Assembly (NCBI RefSeq): GCF_001665535.1 | Contig: NZ_LZSQ01000123.1 | Span: 1-64,000 of the forward strand | Direction of reading: 5' to 3' | DNA: 64,000 nt | Origin: Mycobacterium sp. 852002-51961_SCH5331710 | GTDB lineage: Bacteria > Actinomycetota > Actinomycetes > Mycobacteriales > Mycobacteriaceae | In this document: piece after piece, positions 1 through 6,976 of the stretch | Numbering within the stretch: the stretch's first letter is position 1 | How the letters are laid out: each line of letters opens with the position of its first letter | Made by a program: the position numbers and the translations under genes | The notes under the pieces: generated by a model | The model's database searches: none | Told to the model about the DNA's origin: nothing | What the model saw: only the letters and a program-made list of their open reading frames with translations

Positions 1-309
1 GCCACCATGAGCGGGATCGTGATCGCCCGGCACCGGATGGCTGCTGACGGGCTCGGGGTGATGGTGCGCGACAGCGGGCATGTCATCGCCCTGGACACCG
101 CCGCGATGGCCACCGCGGCCACCGGACGTCCGCACCGCCGCAAGGAACGCATCCCACCGGGCTCGGCCGCCAAAGCCGCTGCCGCGCAACTGCTTCAACT
201 CAAGCAGCCATCCATCACCGCGGTTGAAACATCAACTCCGTCAACCAATTCCACCGTCATCGACCTGTCCGCTTACGAGCGGGCCGCCCAGAACAGGACC
301 ATCCAGTGA
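1..309 (+). CDS. istA: IS21-family transposase IstA, C-terminal fragment (cut by window edge)
   Basis: This is the last ~102 codons of the large IS21 transposase; the catalytic DDE core lies outside the window. The visible part resembles the Mu-transposase-type C-terminal domain of IstA, with the sequence around HRMAADGLGVMVRD and a basic stretch near RPHRRKERIPPG. The reading frame is open from base 1, so the ATG at 7 is internal rather than the start. The stop codon overlaps the GTG start of istB by four bases (GTGA, 306-309), the usual translational coupling of IS21 elements. Identity rests mainly on the istB partner and on that junction. Confidence 0.75.
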   Translation, partial: ATMSGIVIARHRMAADGLGVMVRDSGHVIALDTAAMATAATGRPHRRKERIPPGSAAKAAAAQLLQLKQPSITAVETSTPSTNSTVIDLSAYERAAQNRTIQ

Positions 310-1151
310 CCCCCACCCTACGCACCCCCAAGACCACCACCGAAAAGTCGCCGTCGGCGGCCGCGAGCCGCTATCAGCAGCTGCGCTCGCATCTGGCCGA
401 ACTCAAACTGGCCGCGGCCGCCGAAGCCCTACCCGCCGTCCTTGACCAGGCCACCGCTGAGGGCCTGTCGCTGACCGTGGCGTTGGAGCGGCTGCTGGCC
501 GTGGAAGTCGAGGCCAGCACCGCCCGACGGTTGGCCGGTCGATTGCGGTTCGCCTGCCTGCCCACCCCGGCCACCCTGGCCGACTTCGACGTCGATGCCG
601 CCGCCGGGATCGACCGAAAGCTCATCGACGAACTGGGCACCTGCCGCTACCTCGAATCAGCGACCAACATCCTGCTCATCGGGCCGCCCGGCACCGGCAA
701 AACCCACCTCAGTGTCGGACTCGCCAGGGCCGCAGCGCACGCCGGCTACCGGACGTACTTCACCACCGCCGCCGACCTGGCAGCCCGATGCCACCGCGCA
801 GCCATCGAAGGGCGCTGGGCCACCACCATGCGCTTCTACGCGGGCCCCACGCTGCTGGTGATCGACGAACTGGGGTACTTACCGCTGCCCGCCGAAGCCG
901 CGTCAGCGTTGTTTCAGGTTGTCTCCCAACGGTATTTGAAAACCTCGATCGTGATCACCACCAACCGCGGGGTGGGAGCCTGGGGTGAAATCCTCGGCGA
1001 CACCACCGTCGCAGCCGCCATGCTCGACCGCCTGCTGCACCGCTCCGTCGTGATCAACCTCGACGGCGAGTCCTACCGCCTCCGTGACCACCAAGCCGCC
1101 GCGGAAACCCTGCGCCGAACCACCACCGGCACTCGCCAACAACTACACTGA
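306..1151 (+). CDS. istB: IS21-family helper ATPase IstB
   Basis: IstB is the AAA+ ATPase that helps the IstA transposase capture target DNA. The 281-residue protein has an N-terminal helical region, Walker A GPPGTGKT at residues 126-133, Walker B LLVIDE near 183-188, and the family phrase DELGYLPL followed by a sensor region ending in TTNRG. The length is normal for IstB and the ORF is intact. It begins with GTG at 306, inside the istA stop codon, so the two are translated as a coupled pair. The gene appears functional, but transposition would need the istA part outside this window. Confidence 0.93.
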   Translation: MTPTLRTPKTTTEKSPSAAASRYQQLRSHLAELKLAAAAEALPAVLDQATAEGLSLTVALERLLAVEVEASTARRLAGRLRFACLPTPATLADFDVDAAAGIDRKLIDELGTCRYLESATNILLIGPPGTGKTHLSVGLARAAAHAGYRTYFTTAADLAARCHRAAIEGRWATTMRFYAGPTLLVIDELGYLPLPAEAASALFQVVSQRYLKTSIVITTNRGVGAWGEILGDTTVAAAMLDRLLHRSVVINLDGESYRLRDHQAAAETLRRTTTGTRQQLH

Positions 1152-1213
1152 CCGCTGCTCACAGGTGAGGAATTTCGGCGAGCACAGCCGGAGATTTTCG
1201 ATGAGCGCCGTCA

Positions 1214-1402
1214 CCGGGGCCGATCAACACCGACGCAAACCCTGATCACGGCGATTTCGCCGAGAGTCTGAAAGCCGTTACGACGCAGGGACGTTACGGA
1301 CACACCACCGACGTCGCTTCATTAGTCGCGTTCCTGGCCGGTCCCGAGTCGGGATTCATCACGGGTGCGAACCTGAACGTCGACGGCGGCTTCACCGTCT
1401 GA
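1214..1402 (+). pseudogene. 3' remnant of a short-chain dehydrogenase (SDR) gene truncated by the insertion sequence
   Basis: Translation of frame 2 from 1214 gives an SDR C-terminus: a PGPINTD segment, then a GRYG...VASLVAFLAG segment, then the hallmark GFITGANLNVDGGF before the TGA at 1400-1402. This matches the end of classical SDRs such as FabG-like reductases, where the PG motif and the G-x-N-V-D-G-G tail are characteristic. The Rossmann nucleotide-binding half and the catalytic Ser-Tyr-Lys residues are missing, because the frame runs into the IS right end. It is therefore a broken gene, probably disrupted by the insertion. Confidence 0.8.
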
Positions 1403-1489
1403 CTCAGTCGTGCGCGTCGGTTTCGCAACCGTGTGACACTGGTGCCGGCGGTTTACGTCTCCACGGCGAAGTGTTCGGTTCAACGTCCG

Positions 1490-1831
1490 TCACTCTTGGG
1501 GCTTGATCACGACCAGGCTGGCGCTCAGAGGTTCGATTACAACACCCACGTCCCTCAGCAGCTCAATCGAGCGATTGGAATTCATCACGGTCTTTACGTC
1601 GCCCTCGAGGACCATGTACGCGGCGCGGTTCATCCGACCGTAGAACTCTTTCATCGAATCCACGCTACGGAAGACAGGCATGTACCGAACGCCGTCGCGT
1701 GCCAGTAAGAACAGCCTCTGCTCGCCGTCGTTTGTGTCGCCGAACGGGGTGGAATAGTAGACCGTCCCGTCGGCGGATGAAGTCACCGCGGGCGCCTGCT
1801 GGTTCTTCGCCTTCTTTTTGAACAGGTTCAC
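1490..1831 (-). CDS. SseB-like small protein
   Basis: This 113-residue acidic/basic soluble protein has no signal peptide or membrane segment. A short lysine-rich N-terminus is followed by a compact domain containing LFLLARDGVRYMPVFRSVDS and ending with GVVIEPLSASLVVIKP. Spacing and sequence resemble the N-terminal domain of the SseB family, which is found beside secreted-effector genes, but the match is from memory and moderate. The start is GTG at 1831, supported by a strong GGAGGGG ribosome-binding site. It lies downstream of the TNT toxin and immunity genes on the same strand, separated by ~470 bases, so it may be independently transcribed. Confidence 0.6.
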   Translation of the reverse strand: MNLFKKKAKNQQAPAVTSSADGTVYYSTPFGDTNDGEQRLFLLARDGVRYMPVFRSVDSMKEFYGRMNRAAYMVLEGDVKTVMNSNRSIELLRDVGVVIEPLSASLVVIKPQE

Positions 1832-2301
1832 GAGCCCCTCCTGCAGCCAAGCACCTTCGCTTGCCGACTTCTCAACGCCCCACTCGATCTTTACAGCACC
1901 CGCTCCATACCCGCTAGGTTTCTGTCGTCGCTGTCATAAATCCTCGTCCGAGATCGCACTCAATCGACGGACTAGCAGTTCGAACCTAACCCCGGCGAAT
2001 CACGTTCGAACACCCCATGGTCAACCCCCAGACCCTGCATATAGCGAGCGTTCGCGAATTCACGCGATGGGACGGTCTTGCTCTTGCAGCGCAGCTTATA
2101 TCGTCCCGACAATCCCCTAGTAGCGACGCGCGCTGCGCGCGTACGTGGCGCGGGTGAAGGATCGCTGAGGCAGGAGGCGAATGCCGCCCTCCGGGCCGCT
2201 GGCCATTTGCCCTCGTGAGTGAATCAGCACTAGCGGCGAAGTCGGGGAACGGAGTCGGTTTTAGCGCCGGTAGCAACGAGACGAAATGGCCTGCAGGAGA
2301 G
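1832..2301. other. Intergenic region without a recognisable gene
   Basis: This 470-base gap separates the SseB-like gene from the second immunity gene. ORFs here have no family resemblance and unfavourable composition. A small GC palindrome around 2129-2143 is the only local structure noted. The region probably holds the terminator of the toxin operon and the promoter of the SseB-like gene, but neither could be pinned down. Confidence 0.4.
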
Positions 2302-2838
2302 CTACTTGATTCCTTGTCTAACCATCCGCTCAATCTCATCAGCTGACTTCGGCATGACATGACTGAAAACCGTTGCCTGTGACATCGGGAGGATAGCCCG
2401 GCCGGTCCGCCCCCGAAGCTCGACAACGTGTTCGCGGTCTGTCTGAACAATCTCTACGCCCGGTGCTGGTCCGAGGGAGTGAAGGTAGGCTCCGAGTTGC
2501 TTTGCACCGACAGCGCTTCGAGAAACCGACGCCCACTTCCAGATGAGGTATTTTTCCGCGAGCTCATACGTGGAGAAGTTGGCCGTTGAGTTGTAGCGGT
2601 GCCCGCGGTCGTCGACGTCGTCAATCGACCACCACTCACGAACGTGCCGCAGGTGGAAGGATTGATCGTCGGACAAGAAGGCGATGTCGCAGTCGCCGCA
2701 CTCTGAGGCGATCGAGACTCGCGTCATTCGAGCCAAGCTTGTCCATTCGATCCAGCCCTCAGACAACCGCGAGAAGTCTACCATTTGTGGATTGCGCCAA
2801 AGTCGTTTGATAGCCGCGCTTAAGGACCCGTTACCCAA
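2302..2838 (-). CDS. Imm61/IFT-like immunity protein, second copy
   Basis: This is a predicted cytosolic antidote for a TNT-type toxin. The 178-residue protein is a diverged paralogue of the gene just upstream: both share DFSRLS near the start, a WW..D.V.DRG.RYN segment, FST..LAEK.LIW.W in the middle and a C-terminal ...FSH.M.KS.DEIE..VR.G. The preferred start is TTG at 2838, which overlaps the upstream stop by eight bases and has a strong AGGGAAGG site; the alternative ATG at 2784 aligns better with the paralogue. It is last in the operon EspC-like, TNT toxin, immunity 1, immunity 2. Family assignment (Imm61, as for the Mtb TNT antitoxin IFT) is by remembered resemblance. Confidence 0.7.
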   Translation of the reverse strand: MGNGSLSAAIKRLWRNPQMVDFSRLSEGWIEWTSLARMTRVSIASECGDCDIAFLSDDQSFHLRHVREWWSIDDVDDRGHRYNSTANFSTYELAEKYLIWKWASVSRSAVGAKQLGAYLHSLGPAPGVEIVQTDREHVVELRGRTGRAILPMSQATVFSHVMPKSADEIERMVRQGIK

Positions 2839-3322
2839 GGCCTTCCCTCACCAATTGCTCAATCTCATCGACGGATTTCGTCATCAAGTGACTGAAGATT
2901 GTCGCGTCTGGCTCGGCAAGACGAGCTTGGCCTTCGCCGGATTGGAGCTCGAAATACCACTCCTTATCCGCAGGCAGCACAACAACGTCCGCGTTACGGC
3001 CCAACGCATATAACTCTGGGTCGAACATCTTCACGCCGAGTACATCGCGCAACGTGGAACCCCATCGCCAGATGAGAAACTTTTCGGCGAGTCCGAACGT
3101 GGAGAATCTAGCGATGTCGTTATACCGCGCGCCGCGATCGTTCACCACGTCGACTGTCCACCAGCCGTCTTCCTCTCGGAGATAGAAACGTTGGTCGGTT
3201 GAAACGAAACCGATTTCAGTGTTGTCCTCGGTTGGCGACACCGCGACGTCCGCCATTCGCATCAGGTTCGACCAATCAATCCAACGACGTGATAGGCGTG
3301 AGAAGTCTGGCACGTTATTCAC
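2831..3322 (-). CDS. Imm61/IFT-like immunity protein, first copy
   Basis: The 163-residue protein is encoded immediately downstream of the TNT toxin and overlaps its 3' end by eight bases, the arrangement expected for a toxin-immunity pair. Visible features are a DFSRLSRRWIDW start, DGWWTVDVVNDRGARYND at about residues 57-74, and FSTFGLAEKFLIWRW. There is no signal peptide, so it should act in the cytoplasm and block toxin produced before export. The start is GTG at 3322 with an AGAGA-type site. In M. tuberculosis the antitoxin IFT is encoded next to the TNT toxin CpnT and binds it directly; the same role is inferred here. Confidence 0.75.
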   Translation of the reverse strand: MNNVPDFSRLSRRWIDWSNLMRMADVAVSPTEDNTEIGFVSTDQRFYLREEDGWWTVDVVNDRGARYNDIARFSTFGLAEKFLIWRWGSTLRDVLGVKMFDPELYALGRNADVVVLPADKEWYFELQSGEGQARLAEPDATIFSHLMTKSVDEIEQLVREGLG

Positions 3323-4994
3323 CCAATCTCTTTAGGTAGCCCGCTCGACGTAGAGCCTCAACAGAAGGATCCATGCCCGGTGGTGCGACGATCCGATATT
3401 GCGTCCCGCCGCCTGGTTGGTTGAACCACGGCGCTGCCTGTGATTGTTCGATGCGCCATCCTGGCGGGAGTTTCGACGGGTCATCGACGACGTACTGATA
3501 GTAGGGCTTGAAGGCGCTATCGGGCGGGAGTGCGCGCTCAGCGAACGGCACGCCCTCCGGCGAGAGGTAAGTCCCGCCGGGATGGCCGAACCGGTCGAGG
3601 ACGGTGCCTTTCGACAATTCAGCGTTATCGATAATCGTGCCGGGAATGGCATAGGGCTTACTGTCCAAGCTGTCGTCAGGGTAGATCAATCCACCATCAG
3701 GATTGGTGAAGTGCGGCCCTGGGGGGATCGGATCGTAGCCGTCAAACAACGGTGAATCTGGCGGCAGCGGAGGTGGCGGCGAATTGATTGGTGCGTGCGT
3801 GCCGGGGTGACTCGGCACCTCGGCGAGCGGAGTCGGGTGCTCGACTCCGTGTGTGTGACTTGGCATGTCGATGACATCGTCGGGTATGGCAGCGCGGGCC
3901 GCGAGAGCGGCTTCGCCGCCGCCGAACACCGCGCCTGGTGCGGTCAAAGCAGTACTGCCAGCGACCTCGCCCAGGTAGTGCCCGGGGTATTTCGTCAGGT
4001 GCTCGAGGTCCTCCTTCATCGAGTCGATGGGGTGCGTCACCCGTTGCCAGGTGCCCTTGGCCAAGTCGGTCCACGACTCTTTCAGGTCGTCCCACCCGTT
4101 CGCCCCGATGAGGTCCTTGATGCTCTCTTCGGTGCCGAACCAACCGTCGGCGAAACCGTCTTCGAAGCTCGGTTTGGGCATCGGTTTGGCTTCGGGCGTC
4201 TTGCCGACGGGTAGTGGTTTCTGCGCTGCGGCGACCATCGCGTCGAGCCGCTGCTCGATCTGCTCAGGCGGGACCCCGTCGCGCAGCATCGTCTCGCGCG
4301 CGAGCGCCTTGAACTCCTCGACCTTCACCGGGTCCAACGGCACCGGCGCCGCCGGTTGACCGGGCTCGGCAATCCGATCCAGTGCTTCATCGAGATTGCG
4401 CGGTGTCGGAGATGCGTCTTCGGGCTTCGTTCCGTCCTGCGGCTCGCCAGCCGACGGCAGCAGCATTTCCTCCAGCGAGCCAGCCGTTTTCACCACTCGT
4501 TCACCGCTGGCCGTGGTGATCGCACCGGCCAGTTCGGTGTCGATTCGTTCACCGTCGGCGAGTGCGTCGGCGATGCGCCCTCGGAGGTCGGCGACCTTAG
4601 CCGCCACCTGCGCGGCGTACTCCTCCGTCATATGACTCGTATCTGGCGGAATCACCTGATTGGTGGACTCGTCGATGCCCACCGCCGGTTGCGCCGCCGC
4701 ATCGTCGAGGATGCGCTTGATCGTCTCCGCGAGCGCCTCGGCGTCGTGCTGGACGCGTTGCATCCTGCTCACCGCCACACCGAGATGGTCGGCCACCGCT
4801 TCGTGGTCGGCCGCTGTCGCCGCCATCGCCGATTTGGCCGCCTGCGCGCCCTGGCCCTCCCAGGTCGACACTGTGATCAGCGAACGGTAGAACTCAGCCG
4901 AGCCGGTGTGATTGTCGGCGGCCTGTTGTGCTGCCTTGGCTAGATCGGCGATCTCGGGAGGCCACTCCTTGAGCTCCCCGAGGTTCAGCGTCAT
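3315..4994 (-). CDS. Type VII-exported toxin with C-terminal TNT (NAD+ glycohydrolase) domain
   Basis: This 559-residue protein has three parts. Residues 1-170 are helical with a WXG-type motif (WEGQG, 45-49), like type VII secretion substrates. Residues 200-430 are a Pro-rich linker. The C-terminal ~140 residues resemble the tuberculosis necrotizing toxin fold: FDGY (417-420), LDRFG (466-470), YLSPEG (476-481), RALP (487-490) and APWFNQPGGG (521-530) followed by TQY. TNT cleaves NAD+ to ADP-ribose and nicotinamide. R468 and Y476 have the same spacing as the Arg/Tyr pair essential in Mtb TNT, and Q526 or Q532 would be the third residue. It lies nine bases after its EspC-like partner and overlaps its immunity gene, so it is probably expressed with both. 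Confidence 0.85.
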   Translation of the reverse strand: MTLNLGELKEWPPEIADLAKAAQQAADNHTGSAEFYRSLITVSTWEGQGAQAAKSAMAATAADHEAVADHLGVAVSRMQRVQHDAEALAETIKRILDDAAAQPAVGIDESTNQVIPPDTSHMTEEYAAQVAAKVADLRGRIADALADGERIDTELAGAITTASGERVVKTAGSLEEMLLPSAGEPQDGTKPEDASPTPRNLDEALDRIAEPGQPAAPVPLDPVKVEEFKALARETMLRDGVPPEQIEQRLDAMVAAAQKPLPVGKTPEAKPMPKPSFEDGFADGWFGTEESIKDLIGANGWDDLKESWTDLAKGTWQRVTHPIDSMKEDLEHLTKYPGHYLGEVAGSTALTAPGAVFGGGEAALAARAAIPDDVIDMPSHTHGVEHPTPLAEVPSHPGTHAPINSPPPPLPPDSPLFDGYDPIPPGPHFTNPDGGLIYPDDSLDSKPYAIPGTIIDNAELSKGTVLDRFGHPGGTYLSPEGVPFAERALPPDSAFKPYYQYVVDDPSKLPPGWRIEQSQAAPWFNQPGGGTQYRIVAPPGMDPSVEALRRAGYLKRLGE

Positions 4995-5003
4995 GCCCGT
5001 ACC

Positions 5004-5318
5004 TCACATCGCAGAGCCGGCGTCCTCTACCGCCTCAGCGCCACCGGCGTCGGTGCGCACATAACTGTCCGCCGCCTCGCGGTGTCCCCGCGCGTGCTTG
5101 GCGAAGTCCTTGGCGAACCGTGCCCCGTCGGCCTCCCAAGCAGCCAACATCTTCGGCAACGCGGCAGCAGCGGACCCCGATCCGAGTGCCGCACTTCCCG
5201 CCCGTGAATGCGCGGATTGATGCGCTGACCGAAACCCGCTCGCCTGGTCGTCGAGCCGGTTTGCGGCCATCCGCAGCTCGGTCGGATCGACCTTCAGCGG
5301 GTCGTTCGAGTCAGACAC
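5004..5318 (-). CDS. EspC-like/WXG100-type type VII secretion partner
   Basis: This small (104 aa) Ala-rich helical protein begins LKVDPTELRMAANRLDDQA, characteristic of the EspC-type ESX secretion-associated family. It ends with YVRTDAGGAEAVEDAGSAM, a flexible tail of the sort that carries ESX export signals. It lacks a Sec signal peptide. It sits directly upstream of the TNT toxin gene on the same strand, and members of this family usually form a helical dimer with the downstream long substrate for co-export. A second homologue with the same N-terminus and a similar VRTD tail is at 45050-45373. Which ESX machine exports it cannot be told from this window. Confidence 0.8.
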   Translation of the reverse strand: MSDSNDPLKVDPTELRMAANRLDDQASGFRSAHQSAHSRAGSAALGSGSAAAALPKMLAAWEADGARFAKDFAKHARGHREAADSYVRTDAGGAEAVEDAGSAM

Positions 5319-5422
5319 TAAGCCCCCTTTGTATCGTTAGCCGAACACTAACACCGCCCGGGCGGACCCCAACGCAGCAAATTTTTGTTCAGGACTCTCC
5401 TGCCACGCGCTAAGCTCTCCCC

Positions 5423-5776
5423 ATGGAGCTACTACGCAACGTAGTTGTACTGCTGCACATCGTCGGCTTCGCGATCACGTTCGGCGGCTGGGCCGCCGAA
5501 GCCCTGGCCCGGCGCTTCCGCACCACCCGCGCCATGGACTACGGCCTTCTGCTCTCACTTCTCACCGGCCTCGCCCTCGCCGCGCCGTGGCCCGCCGGCA
5601 TCGAGCTCAACTATCCGAAGATCGGCATCAAGCTCGTCATCCTCGTGATCCTCGGTGGACTCCTCGGCATGGGCAGCGCCCGTCAGAAACGCACCGGCAA
5701 TCCGATACCGCGCGTGATGTTCTGGACGATCGGCGTCCTGTCCTTCGCCGCCGCAGGAATCGCGGTGCTGTGGTGA
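5423..5776 (+). CDS. Small four-helix membrane protein of unknown function
   Basis: The 117-residue protein is almost entirely hydrophobic with about four transmembrane segments: around residues 5-25, 40-58, 65-82 and 95-116. A basic loop containing GSARQKRTGNP lies between helices three and four. The opening LLHIVGFAITFGGWAAE resembles conserved actinobacterial integral membrane proteins without an assigned role. There is no catalytic motif. It stands alone on the plus strand, diverging from the TNT operon and ending one base from the convergent LLM oxidoreductase. The start ATG at 5423 is the only plausible one. Confidence 0.7.
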   Translation: MELLRNVVVLLHIVGFAITFGGWAAEALARRFRTTRAMDYGLLLSLLTGLALAAPWPAGIELNYPKIGIKLVILVILGGLLGMGSARQKRTGNPIPRVMFWTIGVLSFAAAGIAVLW

Positions 5777-5777
5777 A

Positions 5778-6794
5778 TCAGCGCTGCGAAATCTGCTGCG
5801 CCACCTCGCCGTAACGTTCGAACCGCTCCGGATCCGCCAGCGCGTTGTACAACACCACGCGTGAGGCCACCGGGCCGTACTTCTCGAACAGCGCGTCCGC
5901 CAAGCCATCCCACGTCGACTCCGTCGCGAACCTCGCGATGTGGTCGTCGGTGATCTGCTCGGCCATGCCCTTGTAATCGCCGCCCTTCTGCTTCTCCCGG
6001 ATCCGCGCCGTCGTGCCCTCGAATCCCGCCTCGTCCCAGATGAAGGCATAGTTCGGTGTGCTGCCGTAGAAGCTCATGCTCGTGCGCACCAGCTCCTTCT
6101 CTCGATGGCGCTCCTCGTCGGTGTCACCGACGATCGTCATCACCGGCACGATCACCGCGATGTCGTCGACCGAGCAGCCCGACTTCTCCGCTCCCTCGGC
6201 TAGATTCGGCATCACATGCCTTTCGATGTACCCCGGTTCGCCGAGCGGGTGCACGTGAATCCCGTCGGCGACCTCACCGGCCATCCTCAGCATCCACGGG
6301 TTCACCGCCGCCACATCGACCTTCGGGTCCGGCGCATCGATCGGCCCCGCACTCCACTGCGGCGTGATGAAGTCCAGGCTGTAGAAGTCGCCCCGGTGCT
6401 CCAGCTTGCCCGTCCGGAACGCGTGGAAGCACGCCTTCACCGCCAGCACGTAATCGCGCAACCGCGGACCCGGGCGCTCGAACTCCATGCCGTACCGCCG
6501 CACCACATGAGTGCGCACCTGCGTGCCCAACCCCAGGCGAAACCGTCCGCCCGACGCCTCCTGCAACTCCCACGCCGTCGCCGCCGTCACGAACGGGCTG
6601 CGCGGAAACGCCACTGCGACCCCCGTCGACAGCTCCAACCCCGGCGCCGCCTCCGCCGCCACTGCGGCGTTCATATACGGCGTGCGCCCGGTCTCAGTGA
6701 ACAGCAATCCGGAGAATCCTGCATCCTGCGTCCGTCGGGCCAGATCGCCGATTTCGAGCAGCGGTTGCGGGGTTGTCATCACGTCGACGTGCAC
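5778..6794 (-). CDS. LLM-class F420-dependent oxidoreductase
   Basis: This is a predicted luciferase-like TIM-barrel enzyme of 338 residues that would use coenzyme F420, based on overall resemblance to the mycobacterial family modelled as TIGR03617. The N-terminal strand MHVDVMTTPQPLLEI, the GLLFTETGRTPYMN segment and the SGGRFRLGLGTQVRTHV motif near the first third are typical. The natural substrate is unknown. It is transcribed divergently from norZ, sharing a ~180-base promoter region. The ATG at 6794 gives a full-length family member. Confidence 0.85.
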   Translation of the reverse strand: MHVDVMTTPQPLLEIGDLARRTQDAGFSGLLFTETGRTPYMNAAVAAEAAPGLELSTGVAVAFPRSPFVTAATAWELQEASGGRFRLGLGTQVRTHVVRRYGMEFERPGPRLRDYVLAVKACFHAFRTGKLEHRGDFYSLDFITPQWSAGPIDAPDPKVDVAAVNPWMLRMAGEVADGIHVHPLGEPGYIERHVMPNLAEGAEKSGCSVDDIAVIVPVMTIVGDTDEERHREKELVRTSMSFYGSTPNYAFIWDEAGFEGTTARIREKQKGGDYKGMAEQITDDHIARFATESTWDGLADALFEKYGPVASRVVLYNALADPERFERYGEVAQQISQR

Positions 6795-6887
6795 AGTCGC
6801 ACCCTACGCCCGGCGTTGCGCCGACCTGCACCGCTGTGTCACGCGGACTTCGGCGAGCCTTTACTTAATTGCGCACACCGACGCGAA

Positions 6888-6897
6888 GTTTCGAAAC
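6888..6897. promoter_or_regulatory. Palindrome in the LLM/norZ divergent region, possible operator
   Basis: GTTTCGAAAC is a perfect 10-base palindrome lying about 80 bases upstream of the norZ start, in an AT-richer patch of the divergent promoter region. Nitric oxide reductase genes are normally induced by NO-responsive regulators, so this is a reasonable place for an operator. No known consensus was matched, and a 10-base palindrome could occur by chance. Confidence 0.25.
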
Positions 6898-6976
6898 CTT
6901 CACCAATCTCGCGACGCATTTCGTTACGTTGGCCACGACGCTGCCAATGTGGATCCGTCTCCCCGGGGGTGTGGCA

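Larger units (their letters stand above)
1..1213 (+). mobile_element. Right part of an IS21-family insertion sequence
   Basis: The segment carries the tail of istA, complete istB and about 60 bases of non-coding right end. The right boundary is inferred: a dehydrogenase reading frame becomes recognisable just after base 1213, and the bases before it end in CA, as IS21-family termini usually do. The left end and the other inverted repeat are outside the window, so the target duplication cannot be checked. The exact end could be a few bases off. Confidence 0.65.

Noticed and set aside
1986..2450. A 154-residue minus-strand frame overlapping the second immunity gene.
   Set aside because: It overlaps a gene with a clear paralogue and has no resemblance to any family.
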